From NCBI GenBank assembly GCA_030674155.1, contig CM060335.1, positions 39,347,447 to 39,411,446 on the forward strand: 64,000 nt of DNA, written 5' to 3'. Both the position numbers and the translations under genes were made by a program. Origin of the DNA: Stramonita haemastoma (taxonomy: Eukaryota; Mollusca; Gastropoda; Neogastropoda; Muricidae). A model generated the notes under the pieces. The model saw nothing but the letters and a program-made list of their open reading frames with translations. It was not told the origin of the DNA and made no database searches. Positions 22,901 through 35,377 of the stretch are shown here, piece by piece (position 1 is the stretch's first letter; every line of letters begins with the position of its first letter).

Positions 22901-23519
22901 CTGGCCTTGGATCTGAAGGCGGGTTTTGGTGGTATCGATAGGAAATGTTCCTGTAACAACAAACAAAACGCCTATCAATGACACTGCAAGTTACCTATTT
23001 GGTGATGGATAATGAAAACAACAAAATTTCATCAGATTCCCTTTACCACAATCAAGCATCAGAACGAAATGTCATCAATTTATAACAGTCAAGCACAAGC
23101 AGCAGAGCTGATTCTTCCTATGATTTTATGCGTACAATCAAATAAAGCAGAATTTTCTTGTTTCCTGAGAAGATCCTAGTGCGAGGTGAAATTTTGCATC
23201 AGAATCTGTAGCAGACAACCTTTTAATTATTTTTTTCAAAGTGAGTCAAGAAACACTGTTTTCTGAAATCAAAATACTTCGGACTCTCTAACAGAAACAA
23301 AAAATGGAACAAAAAGAAAGAATAAAAGGCAAAACTAACTAGCCAGTCTATATTTCTTTAACCTGAACATTTATCATTTCTGCAATGATAATAAAACATA
23401 CCAACTCAGGTTTTAACAACAAACACCTCCCCTCCTCCCCCAGGAAAACAAGCATACTAACCACATTCAGCTGTGATGGAAGCAAGTCCTCCGTAAACAA
23501 AGGGACGCCAATCGTTCAT
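7952..23519 (-). CDS. SLC25A30: Mitochondrial carrier of the SLC25A14/SLC25A30 (UCP5/KMCP1, BMCP1) type, ten coding exons
   Basis: The coding exons on the - strand are 23519-23462, 22950-22803, 22429-22335, 21349-21264, 20645-20547, 19982-19857, 19097-19037, 9683-9588, 9075-8995 and 7990-7952. They give about 295 residues, matching the 291 of human SLC25A30. The protein is a six-helix inner-membrane mitochondrial carrier. The three repeats carry the P-x-[DE]-x-x-[KR] signatures PIDTTK, PTDVLK and PIDVVK. Family-specific stretches include [12 protein letters not shown] near the N-terminus, [25 protein letters not shown]-like [16 protein letters not shown], and [11 protein letters not shown] followed by [10 protein letters not shown] at the end. 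SLC25A30 is reported to carry inorganic anions and has been linked to uncoupling; the substrate cannot be read from sequence. The ATG at 23519 is the first in the spliced 5' leader. The junction between 19857 and 19097 is out of phase and lacks the usual THF residues, so intactness is uncertain. SLC25A14 and SLC25A30 are vertebrate paralogues; a mollusc gene is probably co-orthologous to both. Confidence 0.93.
8010..8990 (-). other. Last intron of the carrier gene
   Basis: This is the intron between exons 10 and 11, AT-rich, with no recognised gene, RNA or repeat family. Confidence 0.7.
8995..9075 (-). CDS. SLC25A30: Carrier exon 10: [11 protein letters not shown]
   Basis: The exon is 27 codons in phase 0 between gttcag and gtatcc. 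It reads [20 protein letters not shown] then LGPWNII, the last matrix loop and the start of helix 6. It is nearly identical to the vertebrate motif. Confidence 0.95.
9588..9683 (-). CDS. SLC25A30: Carrier exon 9: TRMMNQR segment
   Basis: The exon is 32 codons in phase 0 between gttgcag and gtcagt. It starts [13 protein letters not shown], continuing the third signature after a 9.35-kb intron, and ends SSSMDCVLQ. Confidence 0.92.
14965..15115. other. GC- and CpG-rich patch inside an AT-rich intron, unidentified
   Basis: Base composition changes abruptly for about 150 bases, with many CpG and GCGC sites (ttggcgcgtgcgagg..., ccgccgggcgcc). Both strands are open for about 70 codons. I do not recognise it as a gene, rRNA or known repeat. 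It could be an intronic regulatory island, a retroposed fragment or an inserted GC-rich repeat. Confidence 0.4.
16735..17470. repeat. 40-bp minisatellite, about 19 units
   Basis: The unit is about 40 bases, of the form tgtctccttccattgggtct plus ccttcaaagtctttgtgcag, with unit ends alternating between gtgcag, gtgtcaag and gtgtcatg. Some units are shortened. All three + frames stay open because 40 is not a multiple of three and the unit has no stops, so the apparent long ORFs here are artefacts. About 16 units keep ATTGG, that is a CCAAT box on the - strand. Confidence 0.95.
17489..17580. repeat. Dispersed repeat family B copy next to the minisatellite
   Basis: It shares ggctagagct, catgcgaccgtttttcccac and gcattccaatttcagggat with family B. 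It directly abuts the right end of the 40-bp array. Confidence 0.7.
19037..19097 (-). CDS. SLC25A30: Carrier exon 8: third signature PIDVVK; 5' junction out of phase
   Basis: Acceptor cacacag and donor gtaagt. Twenty codons read [20 protein letters not shown], preceded by one orphan base. Vertebrate homologues have THF-V-S-S-F here. The exon begins GTCCAGC where GTCNCCAGC would give V-S-S in phase, so a two-base loss is one explanation. Confidence 0.87.
19857..19982 (-). CDS. SLC25A30: Carrier exon 7: helix 4 and interhelix linker
   Basis: The exon is 42 codons, starting [20 protein letters not shown] and ending in the linker HQGDTLL before gtgagt. The GDTLL matches GDT[IV] in vertebrate homologues. 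It ends in phase 0, which does not fit the next exon. A cryptic donor 12 codons earlier (ATCAG|gtcggg) would restore frame but delete the conserved linker. Confidence 0.88.
20021..20292. repeat. Tandem repeat, three units of about 90 bp
   Basis: Three successive copies share ttctagccacttcttcct, acctttcatattctgccat and acagaattggtcag. They lie in the intron between carrier exons 6 and 7. Copy 3 is extended by a T run. Confidence 0.85.
20547..20645 (-). CDS. SLC25A30: Carrier exon 6: matrix loop of repeat 2
   Basis: The exon is 33 codons in phase 0 between gtgcag and gtaagt, starting [16 protein letters not shown] and ending [11 protein letters not shown]. This is the usual [KR]-x-E-G-x-x-G-L-[WY]-[RK] loop of the carrier family. 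Confidence 0.92.
21264..21349 (-). CDS. SLC25A30: Carrier exon 5: second signature PTDVLK
   Basis: Acceptor gtgcag and donor gttaat, with two bases plus 28 codons. It reads [20 protein letters not shown] then ANPTDVLK, which is helix 3 and the second carrier signature. Confidence 0.93.
21375..21475. repeat. Two-copy tandem duplication of about 55 bp
   Basis: Two copies of a segment containing cttcatcaggttatcatca and gtacatacattttcctcttc lie immediately beside carrier exon 5, in its upstream intron. Confidence 0.85.
22081..22094. repeat. Poly-G tract (14 bases)
   Basis: This is an uninterrupted run of 14 G in a carrier intron, one of more than a dozen long G or C runs in the window. Confidence 0.95.
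22335..22429 (-). CDS. SLC25A30: Carrier exon 4: helix 2 ([17 protein letters not shown])
   Basis: Acceptor gaacag and donor gtcagt. It has 31 full codons with one base at each end. The split codon at the 3' side makes Asp with the next exon, giving the conserved D-E-T-L. Confidence 0.93.
22803..22950 (-). CDS. SLC25A30: Carrier exon 3: first carrier signature [10 protein letters not shown]
   Basis: Acceptor ttacag and donor gtaagt. It codes for [18 protein letters not shown] and on to [11 protein letters not shown], which is helix 1 to the matrix loop of repeat 1. The phases (two bases in, two bases out) agree with both neighbouring exons. Confidence 0.93.
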
Positions 23520-23601
23520 TCCCCTATGTGCCGATGAAGCCTCTTCAGACAGGGATGTGCTAGAAACAGCGGCAGTTGGTTCGCTAATTTCTTGCTCAAT
23601 T
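23462..23601 (-). CDS. SLC25A30: Carrier exon 2: 5' leader end and start codon (ATG at 23519-23517)
   Basis: The exon lies between gtgcag and gttagt. Bases 23601-23520 are open in the same frame (IEQEISEPTA...) but have no ATG. If joined to the 37.16-kb exon, an in-frame TAA (37209-37207) lies upstream with no intervening ATG. The first Met therefore begins [19 protein letters not shown], matching the family's short N-terminus. The exon ends in phase 1. Confidence 0.88.
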
Positions 23602-23939
23602 CTGCACACACACACAAACAAAACAATGACCATTACATGATTAATATCTGTACATCCCTATGCATTTTTGCAGACTAATCAAGGGGCAATTTTATGATTA
23701 AATGTGGAACTTCATTTTAAAAGCCTTTAATAAGCCTTTAGTAAGGTAATCACATCCAGTCAGCTTCTACAAAATCAAATGGATCAAGAGAAAGTCCACC
23801 TTCAGATGGAATGAATCTAACCCACAACCATATCATTTTCTACATGTGTGCATTGCCACTATATTAAATCAATCCCACTCTCTTTAAAAACAAAAACAAC
23901 ACTAGAACAAAAGCCCAGCCAAAAATGGCTATTTGGTTT

Positions 23940-23957
23940 GGGGGGGGGGGGGGGGGG
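23940..23957. repeat. Poly-G tract (18 bases)
   Basis: An uninterrupted G run in the first carrier intron. Confidence 0.95.
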
Positions 23958-24584
23958 AGAAGCTATGGTGAAGTGAATGAGGTTGAACTATGAACATTGT
24001 GACAGAGCTCTGCAACCCTGTGGCATTTCAAAACTGATAATAGTCAACGACAGAAATCATGGAAGAAAAAGAGCAGCCAGGTTTCTTGTTTGGTTTGGTT
24101 TTTCCACATAGTGGTACTACAGTACAAAAGCAAGGACAATGAAGCAGTAATGTTACTTTCTCAGAAAAAAAAAGAAACAAAAATCCAACAAATTGTACAG
24201 AAATGTCTCGATGACCTTTCTGGCTGCTGCTAGAAGCTAAAATGAAAATGGAAAGCTCCAGTGCTGAAGACAACAGATATGGGTGTGTCAACCAGCTAGC
24301 AACATGTATCACTCAGCCCAAGCAACAAACAATAATCAATTGAACAGTTTGCAAGCACCAACGCAAGCAATACACAAAATAATTGTGAACTTTTAACTAG
24401 ATGATGTCCTGCTGGGGTTTATTGTTGTTGTTTTTAACAAAAAAAAGAAGTGTTGCAAGCTAAACTGTAAACAAACACAAAAACACAAAAAGGAATCTTT
24501 GCAAATGTCACAAAGACACAGTGAGAAAGATAGAAAAGGAGACTCATAGAGATGTTATACAGAAAGAGAGACAGGAATGTGTGT

Positions 24585-25245
<661 letters not shown>

Positions 25246-25360
25246 TGTGGACTGGTTGCCTGATGATACATTATTATTTCTACATGTCATGGGTACTAAT
25301 ACTGATACAGGGACAGAGACTGAATTTCAATTAAGAACTGTGGATAATCATGAGGGGAAG

Positions 25361-25361
<1 letters not shown>

Positions 25362-25444
<83 letters not shown>

Positions 25445-25550
25445 AAGACAGACAGAGAGACAGAGAGAGAAGACAGAGAGAGACAGAGAGAGAAAATAAG
25501 AGAGAGACAGAGAGAGAACAGAGAGAGAGCAAAAAGAGAATAACAGACAA
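25362..25550. repeat. (GA)n microsatellite with GACA interruptions
   Basis: Nearly pure GA passes into agacagagag-type imperfect repeats. Confidence 0.95.
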
Positions 25551-26092
25551 GACATGACAGACAGACAGTATGACAGAAAGAGGCTCTAAGAACTAACAAA
25601 GACAAGATGAGAAATAAAGAGAGACAGTGAAAACAAAGAGTTTCAGAATTAAAACTAGATCTAATGACCACTGCTTATTAATTTGTCTCTAATACAAAGC
25701 ACACAAATCAAACCAAATGCATTACATGTAAAAAAAACAATTGTAACAGTGATCACTGCTTGGAGTCTTAAATTTTTGTTTTAAAAAATACACAAAATAA
25801 ACAAATTTTCTTAAACACATAAGGTATCTCTGAATGTCTAAATTGAAAAATTGGATTATAAGTACCTGCATTAATAGCTAGTTTCTGAAAAGATTTAAAT
25901 TATTTTTTTTAAACTGAGAGTTTAATTATTACTTCCACAAAAAGCTCATTGATTAAACTGCCATGATGATTATACCACAAACACTGTCTGCACATGCAAC
26001 CTTACACTTTTTTTCTTTTTTAATCTGTGAAGGAAGTATTTTAACAACTCTGTACACTAGACTATAGCCTAGGTCAACCTGGCTCTACTGAG

Positions 26093-26425
<333 letters not shown>

Positions 26426-26931
26426 AGAAACTGACAAAGACACAAAAAAGAGGCACCAAATGAGTTGCAGTTCTCTTTTACAATGGCTTCATCTAATAAG
26501 AAAGGGAAAGAGTGAGAGAGAGGAAGAGGAAAAGAGACAGACAGACAACACACACAGACAGACAGAAAGGCAGGGGAGGGAGGGAGAGAGAGGGGGGTGC
26601 AATAGGAAGCCTCGTTCCTGTAAGTGCTTCCAGACTTGGCAGCCTTCCATCCAACCCAACTACTTGCACGCCTCATCACCCTCCCTGTCAGGCACCAAAA
26701 GCAATCAGCCAACACTGCAGCAAGCTCTCTAGGGCTACATGTATACATCTCTAACACTGAACGATCCTAGACAGAGAGGCTCTGGCACTACATGTTTCTG
26801 CTTTCAGTCTGGGTTTTAAATTAAACTACACATACACAATTTTCTGGTAGTGGAGGGGGAAAAACACAAAAACAGAAAAGAAATGGAAAAGAAGGAATGT
26901 GTATGCACAGACACTTTCTAAGTTTCTTTTT

Positions 26932-26932
<1 letters not shown>

Positions 26933-26975
<43 letters not shown>

Positions 26976-26995
26976 GCTCTCTCACACACATACAT

Positions 26996-27041
<46 letters not shown>
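26933..27041. repeat. (CT)n-(CA)n compound microsatellite
   Basis: CT repeat followed by CA repeat. Confidence 0.96.
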
Positions 27042-27044
<3 letters not shown>

Positions 27045-27396
27045 TAGTTTGAGGTTTTTTGCCGACATGTTCAAGCACACGACAAGTTTTGAATTTTCAA
27101 AGCTTTTCTAGTCATAAACATGACTTTCAAAATATTGAACTAAAATGAGATTTTCATTAAACTTTCAGGTAAGACTAACAGTAACAGTAAGAGTGTTTCA
27201 TAATAATTATGTACTATTCTGAACTTCCAGCAGTGAGAAATGAAGCTTTGTATCAAAATTGATCAGAAAGATAACCCCCAAAACTAAAGGCATGTTAGAG
27301 GGGGTGTGGAGGAAGAGATGGCAGAAGGCCAAAACTTGTAGGAGTTGTCTGGATAATGACCCCACATCATGCTGTTTTCATGTAGCTTTTCCTACT

Positions 27397-27417
27397 CCCC
27401 CCCCCCCCCCCCCCCCC
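27397..27417. repeat. Poly-C tract (21 bases)
   Basis: An uninterrupted C run, with a G run of about 12 nearby at 27571. Confidence 0.93.
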
Positions 27418-27832
27418 TAACCCCAGCCTTCACCTTGTCAGGAACACCATCTCCTTCATCAAGTATGCAGACTGTGATCTGACTTCAACCCATCAGGCAG
27501 AATAAAGGAAGGGGAAAGGGCTGGCTGAAGAACAAAAGCTTCATATAGGTGAACATCTGAGGGCAAAGATGGGGGGGGGGGGAAGACCAGTTGTCTTTAT
27601 GCTGAGGAAGGGGAAGACTATGCTTCTTTGTGCTTTCTTCCTCATGGACACTGTCTGAATCACTAGAATAGACTGCAGAAGAGACAACAGAGAGGGAGAA
27701 GATTAACCAAACACTCACAGGATACCAAGTAATGTTTGATGTACATGCTGGTTTTGATATTAATTCTTGTTCTATTTGTAGATTCCCACTTCTTACTTTC
27801 TAATAAGCATGCTTAGACCAGAATTCTGTGCA

Positions 27833-28055
27833 CGTCAGTGCAGTATTTCTGTGAGTTTTTAATTTCCTGGGCTAGAGTATTTATAGTGTTACAAACAAGT
27901 CAGTTTTTCCGAGTTTTTAATTTCCTGGGCTAGAGTATTTATATAGTGTAAACAAGTCAGTTTTTCCGAGTTTTTAATATCCTGGGCTATATATAGTATT
28001 GTCAATGTAAGCAAGTCAGTATTTCTGTGAGTTTTTAATTTCCAGGACATGAGTG
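27833..28055. repeat. Tandem repeat, four diverged units of about 60 bp
   Basis: Four units share caagtcagt, tttt(c/t)cgagtttttaat and tcctgggctagagtattta, with indels between units. Confidence 0.85.
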
Positions 28056-28187
28056 TTGTTATTGAAATAATGAAACCATCCATTAGTGGGGAACATCAGA
28101 CTCAGAAAGTCAGGCAAACAACCTCTGTCTCAATGCCCAGACAGGCAATGGCTGTCTGATAGGAAGATGTCAACAACAACAAAAAAG

Positions 28188-28222
<35 letters not shown>

Positions 28223-29189
28223 AAGATGTCAAGTGGCTTAAGTTCTAATAGCGACCACTCTCACAAAACAAGGAACTCATAAAATAAGGCAGTTACTTTT
28301 GCAGTATAAAGAGATAACTGCAGTCATCAAATTTATGTTTAGTAATACTAATACCAAACACGAAAGTACCCTTTTGTGAGAGATGTTACACAAACTAAAG
28401 AAAAAAAGGTAAAATTATTTACATTATCTGATTATGGAGGAATAATGTTTTTCCTTCCAAACATTACGGTTGGTTTTTTTTAACAGATAAATCTGTCATC
28501 TAGTACAGTTGATGTAAGACATAAGCCCATGCTCCTATGTAGTTCCTTGTTTTTCATTCATAATCTGGCATACAGTCAAAATTTTAACCTTCTCACTTCC
28601 ACTCAGTAGTTTGGCATGTCGTCAACAAATATACAGGTCTGCGTAATTAATGTGCGTTTGGGGGGGGAGAGGAGAGAGAGAGAGAGAGTTTACAATACAT
28701 GTGTGTATGGAATCTGTCAAGCTAAATATCCAGATATAAGTTAAATCATAAATGAAAAAGGTTGAGTCACAATCAGACCAATGTCCATTAATCTTAATTC
28801 ATCAAACGTAACAGTTTGTCACAGAAAGGAAAGCCAGATGATTTCATTTTCAAACTGTACTTGATACATCTATGTATAACCAGCTGCCAAATTCATAACA
28901 TATATATACATATAACATGCTAGCTAACAATTCACAATTTTTACAGGCCTTAAAACTTTATACATACCTGAACACCAAAGACGACTTTACATGGTCAAAT
29001 AAAGTGTATTATAACAGTAAGTATAAGGGAATATATCGGTCATTACTGCTATGCAAAACAGTCCCACAACACACCTGAACACTGAACGACTTTACATGGA
29101 GTTTATCTTACAACTGTTTCTTCAACTAGTTCAAGGTCTGAACATATTAATTATCACATGTTTCAAGTCACATGGGAAGCCTGTTTTTC

Positions 29190-29261
<72 letters not shown>

Positions 29262-29320
29262 ATGCCTGTTTTTCAACACACACAAACACGCTCACACGCA
29301 CGCACGCACGCACGCGCACG

Positions 29321-29359
<39 letters not shown>
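29190..29359. repeat. Two CA microsatellites with duplicated flank
   Basis: CA runs at 29190-29260 and 29277-29359 are each preceded by gcctgtttttcaaca, so the flank and array were duplicated together. The second array includes CGCA variants. Confidence 0.93.
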
Positions 29360-29360
<1 letters not shown>

Positions 29361-30033
29361 GATACATCCACTAACTTGGAAATGGTAGATCTTAACTCAT
29401 GATTTCTCCCAGATTCCAAGAAGTGTACTACTGTAACTAGTGTAAGACAGGTTTTTTCCTTTATGAATCCATAAACTTACTGAACAGTGAAAGTAAACCA
29501 TCACCAGCAGCAACCACACTGAATATTTACAAGTACAACAAAGAGGACATGAGCACTTAATTTCATATTTTCTGAGATTCCCCGTTTAATTCCATTCTTT
29601 AAATTCTGACTGCTCCATTGTCATCAGTTCATATAATTATATTTAAACAAAACAGACTATCACAAGTATCAGGCTATCCCACAACAAACAAACATTTCAA
29701 AAAGTAACAATTCAAAAGAGTTGATACCAGAAAAATCACCCTGGTTGTATTATCAAAGGACTTCCTGCACTATGAATTTATGGTCACAGGTTAACAGATA
29801 AATTATCTTTTGTTTTTGTTTCCCCTGATAACAATGTGTCAATAAAAAAAAATTGAATGAGTTGTTTTGTTTTTGTTTTGTTATTTTTAGATCACGGCTT
29901 TATAAGTTCAGTTCTACTTTATTACAATTGCTTCTACCTTTCTTGATTAAATTTCTGCAATGTGTGCTGCTTTTATTTGATTCTTGTTTTGTGTTTGTTT
30001 TGTCTGTAGGTTTTTGTTGTAGTTGTTTCTTTG

Positions 30034-30036
<3 letters not shown>

Positions 30037-30086
<50 letters not shown>

Positions 30087-30108
30087 GTGTGTGTGTGGTG
30101 TGTGTGTG

Positions 30109-30174
<66 letters not shown>

Positions 30175-30213
30175 TGTGAAGTATGTGAGTTCAGGGGGGG
30201 GGGGGGGGGGGGG
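30037..30213. repeat. (GT)n microsatellite followed by a 20-base G run
   Basis: Interrupted GT to about 30178, then G20 at 30194-30213. Confidence 0.96.
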
Positions 30214-30449
30214 AGGTGGCTTCCATATCTTCAGTTGCCCTCCCAGCTTTATAAATCTGAACTTCACCCAAGCTAGAAAACTGTCCTAATTATCTCATGA
30301 ATGTCTTTTTTTTTTATAACTTAAACAAGTTTATTTTCCACATGTATCATATCTAAACTTCCAATAGTTGGGCAAGTTGAACCTGGTAGAACCTTTCCCT
30401 CTCTCCAGAAGGCAGAATGCACGCTTCAGTTTAGCATGTTTGGGTCATC

Positions 30450-30545
30450 TGTGACACAGGTGTGGCTGACCTATTCATCACAAACTGACAAAGGGTAAAA
30501 TGGGGTTTTGACAGGTGTACAGATGTTCTGTGTGTTTGCATATTA
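30450..30545 (-). repeat. Diverged fragment of SINE family A, tentative
   Basis: The order of short matches (tcatctgtgacacaggtg..., gtacagatgttctgtgtgttt) follows the family A middle region (tcatctgttcccaccgg..., gcgcaagatgttctgcgtgcg). Divergence is high. Confidence 0.35.
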
Positions 30546-30673
30546 TACATGATAATTGATATTATATATATATTCTGTGTATGATGGGGCCTGAATTGTA
30601 ATGAATAGTCTCATCAGAAATACTGTCAGTCATGGAAGTAGAGTTAGAATCATTCAACGTTAAATCCAGGGAC

Positions 30674-30696
30674 GGGGGGGGGGGGGGGGGGGGGGG
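30674..30696. repeat. Poly-G tract (23 bases)
   Basis: The longest uninterrupted G run in the window. Confidence 0.95.
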
Positions 30697-31168
30697 TATC
30701 ATATCACACACTTTAAGTGAAGACTCCAACATGTCTGTGCCCTCACTTATATTAATTAACACGGTCATATCAAGTGTTAACAGCTCTAATGGCTAACCTG
30801 CCCGCCAGTGTAACATTTTCCCAACTGCTCCAAGAATCAGAAACTAAAAAGATGTGAAGAGACTGACATAAGACAAATCAGGAGCAGACTTTTGACTACA
30901 GCAGAGGAGACTACAGCAATGGATGAGTCAGTGAGTCAGAAGTTTTGATCAATACTGATGATAGCTTTCAACCTGACAAAGTGCTAAATTTGCACAGAGC
31001 AGCTAGCAAGACATAAATATATGTATACACATGTATACATGTCAAAAACAAAACAACAAAAACAAACAAACAAAACAGCAGTGACAGCTTTGTTGAAGAT
31101 GTGAAAAATATCAATAACAAAAAGAAAACAATAAAAAAAAAACACAACCCTGATGTACATGATCTCTT

Positions 31169-31172
<4 letters not shown>

Positions 31173-31208
<36 letters not shown>

Positions 31209-31241
31209 TGCGTGCGTGCGTGCGTGTGCGTGCGCGCGCAC
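31173..31241. repeat. (GT)n/(GC)n microsatellite
   Basis: GT repeat grading into gcgtgcgtgcg and gcgcgcgc. Confidence 0.95.
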
Positions 31242-33509
31242 GGCATGTTAAGCAGGAGTACTTGTATCAATGTATGAACATGTCACTGTGTGCACACTTT
31301 AAGAGCTATAGGGAAAGATGAAAAGTGAACAACAGGGAGTGTAGGGAGAAACAACATGTGTCCACATTATTGCAAACATGCACTTTTTTTTTTTTTTTTT
31401 TAAAGATTAATGTGCTCTGGCATGCATACATTTAACAATCCTATTTCATTTTCACTGGCTTCATAAGAAAGTTTTACACTGATTTTTGCCATTAATTGTA
31501 ATGGTATTAATCTAATAAATACTATAATATTGCTACAGTTGACGGATATAACTAGTATAAAATGGGCCATTGCAGTTATCATGGCAACAGTAACACACAA
31601 GAAAAAATGGTTTTAGTAGGGCTGTCCCCTCTTCTTGAAGTTCTGCTGTACAGGTTTTTCAAACATAAATAAAATAGTTTGTCATAGAGTCGGACAGAAT
31701 TATTTTAAGTCCAACAGTTTTTCCAATAAACTTTTTATAGAGAAAGTGTACCACACATTTGATAATATACACGGTTTATATATGATTTAAAATTAAAGGC
31801 TGTTTTTACACTAAACAGAGATAGCCACTTATTTATAACTGATACACTGAATACAGCGGGTCTCAGGCTAATAATGTAATAATCAAATAAGTGATAAAAT
31901 CCATCCATGTGCAGTATTCATTATAAATTAACACAAGATCTATTAGTGAATTACTCAACTGACATGGAAAATGAAATGTAAACAGTGTTGCTAGCTCTCA
32001 TAAGAGGTGCCAAAAAATTCCCCACCCCAAAAGTACAAAGTCAAGCCTCAAAAACACCAAACAAAAGGCTGACGAGCAAATGATGGGAATAGAACAAGGA
32101 GAAAAAAGCCAGCCACTGATGTCCAAAAAGCATGCACCTTACTGTTCTTCAGTCTGAATCAGCTCCATTGAAAGGAAAGACCGACTGGCTTGCACTTGCA
32201 GCCTTTTGATTTAACACACAGCACGAAGGTTGCACTGGTGATGTGATGGCCAGTCCAATGCTGCACCAACAGTTTATCATACACCATAAAGTAACATTTC
32301 AATTTCTTTTAGTTTTACAGATTTTCTTTTTTTCCCTTTCTGAAAAATTTCTAAATCACAAGTCTCAACAGTACTAAGAGCGCTCTCTCTCACTGATTCT
32401 TGTTGTGAAGAAATAAAATACAGTCGCTTTGGATCTTTGGTCTTTTTCTGATCCATGGACATAGAAGTTAGTATTCTACTAACAATGGTTCACTTTAGAG
32501 ATAAATGTACTGATACACCAATCAGTTTTTCAAATCAATAATCCTGACAATACTTAACTACTCAACTAGGGTACTTTAACATCAAAATTTGTGAAGAAAG
32601 TGTTGAAAAATTCTTTTTTCATATGCTTTAGTTCTTGTTTTTCTCTATGTAACCAATTCTCTGCAATGCTGTATTCTAAATATATCACTGCATCTACTGT
32701 CTGGTGGGAGTAAATTTAACTTGAGGGATTTTGCCACTATCATTCTTGGGTGGGTTTTTTTTTTTTTAATGTTAAGTAGAACTCTGAAAACAAAACAATG
32801 AAAAATCTTCTTCATATAACTTCAGTCTTCAAGTTATTGACAATCAACAAGAACAACAACAACAACAAAAAACTTCTCTGACAACATCAGTAAGAAAAAA
32901 TACACAAGTTCGGAATGCTACACTTCAGATTCATCCGAACACTTTATCCATTTTATATAAATTATTGAATTTAAAAGTCTTATCAAAACATCAATACTAA
33001 TAACAACAACAACAATAATAATAAAGGCATAACAGTCATAAAATCACAGTGAAGAGAGCCTTCACACGAATCTTAGCCCCCCAAAGTGGAGGTGGAAGGA
33101 CAGGGATACCAGCCACAGTGCGACATCCAGCAAGAGAGGAGCTAGAATGTGTGCCAGAGAACTGAGAGAAGCCTTACTACAGACTATTGATTTTTCTCCT
33201 TTTTTTCTTCTTTTTTTCCTTTTTTTGGGGGGAGGGAGGCTTTCCTCTCACTAGCTGTATGCAGCAAAGCCAGACATTAGCCTGCCACAACTCTCCAGGG
33301 CACAACACAGCAGCTGATGGCTTGGCTCCATGTTCATGATGCATCACTGTGGAGTCCACACACTGCATCAACAACACCTTTTCACTATTTGGTATTTCAG
33401 CCAAGTGCCATTTTTATCACAAATATAAACTATTATTATGTAATAACTTCTTCCCATTTGCAACCATTTTCAAGGTCTGTGTCAATATGTGTGGTTTTGA
33501 TGTGGTGTG

Positions 33510-33593
<84 letters not shown>

Positions 33594-33640
33594 AGAAAAG
33601 AGAGAGAGAGAAAGAGAGAGAGAGAGTGTGTGCGTGCGTG
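33510..33640. repeat. (GA)n microsatellite with GCGT end
   Basis: GA with single-base slips, then tgcgtgcgtgcg. Confidence 0.95.
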
Positions 33641-35377
33641 CGTGCGTGTGTACATACTCAGATACTGTACACTATACAGACAAGAAAAACAAACCAAGCA
33701 ACCTTGTGATAACATATATATATATCAGAAAAGTATTTTTTTTAAAACACTAAGTGACTAACCTATTAAATTCATGATACAACAATAAAAATTGCACTTT
33801 ATCCCTAAAACCACAACAGTGGGTTTTTAAGTGTGAGTATGAATGTGAGTGTCTGTGTGTCTGTGTGAAATGTGTGGTGGTGTTATAATGCATAAGGGGA
33901 ACTGCTCACTGATTTGACACCTCGGCATTACCATGCACCCGTGAGTTTTACTTCTTGCTCGCACCCATGCACATGTACTTCTACTAGTTAATACACTTAA
34001 TACTGTGATATAATACCACCTTTCCATGCTTGGCAGCAATGGATGAAAATTACAGACCCTATAGGTATGTTAACTGTGCTGACAGGTCAATCACTGAGTC
34101 AATGTAATGAATGGCATACTGCCAACATTGAATACAACTTGACAGCACACCTATCAATCTAACTCATATTATTTATGTACGGCATCTTTTTCAGTTTTTT
34201 TTTCTACTTTAGCTAAAATTGCAAGCATTTTGCAATATATTTGATGTTATGGTGATGTGCACACATATTTAACAAGGTTGGGGATAGGCAAACTCAATGT
34301 AGGCACAAAAATAGAACACCCTTGAAATTAAATTGTTTTTAAAACATCAAAACACATTAGTTGTTACATTATATTAAGATTTTAGTTACTTATAAAATAA
34401 AATTTAAAAGCTCACAAAGTCTAAAGACAGTCAACAATGCTCAAATCACTTAGTATTATGTCAAATGTGTCATTCTAACAACAGGTGAGTCCTCAACTGC
34501 TTAGTTTATAATTTCAGACACTCATTATGATACAAAGTAAAATACTTTAATGAAGTTGTTTTGGGGTTGTTGTTTTTTTACTTTGAGTTTATCAGCTTAA
34601 CTAAAAATCTACCCTGAACTCCAAGCAGCTCTGAGCAAAAGAAAAAACTGTTCAAACTACTATTAGTACAATACTAATACAGTAATAGTAATAATACAAT
34701 TGCAAAGTGCATGTGACCACCAAATAAAGGCTAAATGATAGATACCAAACCTTAAAATCTAAAATTTTTAGCAAAACATCGAAGGCTTGGGTCCAGAGAC
34801 TGCCTAAGCTTTAAGTAAATTTTAAATACAGGTTTATAATGATTAAGTACATTATATGCACCTGTACTACCTCCCATTCCCTATTTTCTCGCACACAACA
34901 CACACACAAACATGTACACATACCCACAAACATTATGTTTGTGGGTGTCAACTGTCATAGAGTCTAAGAGTAAGAGTGATACATTCAGCATATTGCAAAG
35001 AGAAAAAAAATTGAACAGTGAAATAAATGTTAACAAGTATAAAATTTTCATAATTTCACAGCATAACCATAAGGCATCTTCTTGTATTTTAGGAAAATCA
35101 TAAAAACTTCTCAACTCAGCTCAGAGAGCAACTATGGTTTTCGGTCATGAGTGAAAGTGCGGATAAAGTGCCTGACTAAAAGTGACTTGTACTAGTCACT
35201 TTCTTTAGTTAGTCACAACACATCTAACTTACTTTGGCATGTGACAGAGCTATTATATAAAAAAAAAACTTTCTGGGTAAAAAAAAAAGATTGGGGAATA
35301 GACTACAAAGGCAGAAAATAGAAAAGTAGGCATCGGGAAGAAAATTATATGAAAAGGAACAAGACATTAACTTGATT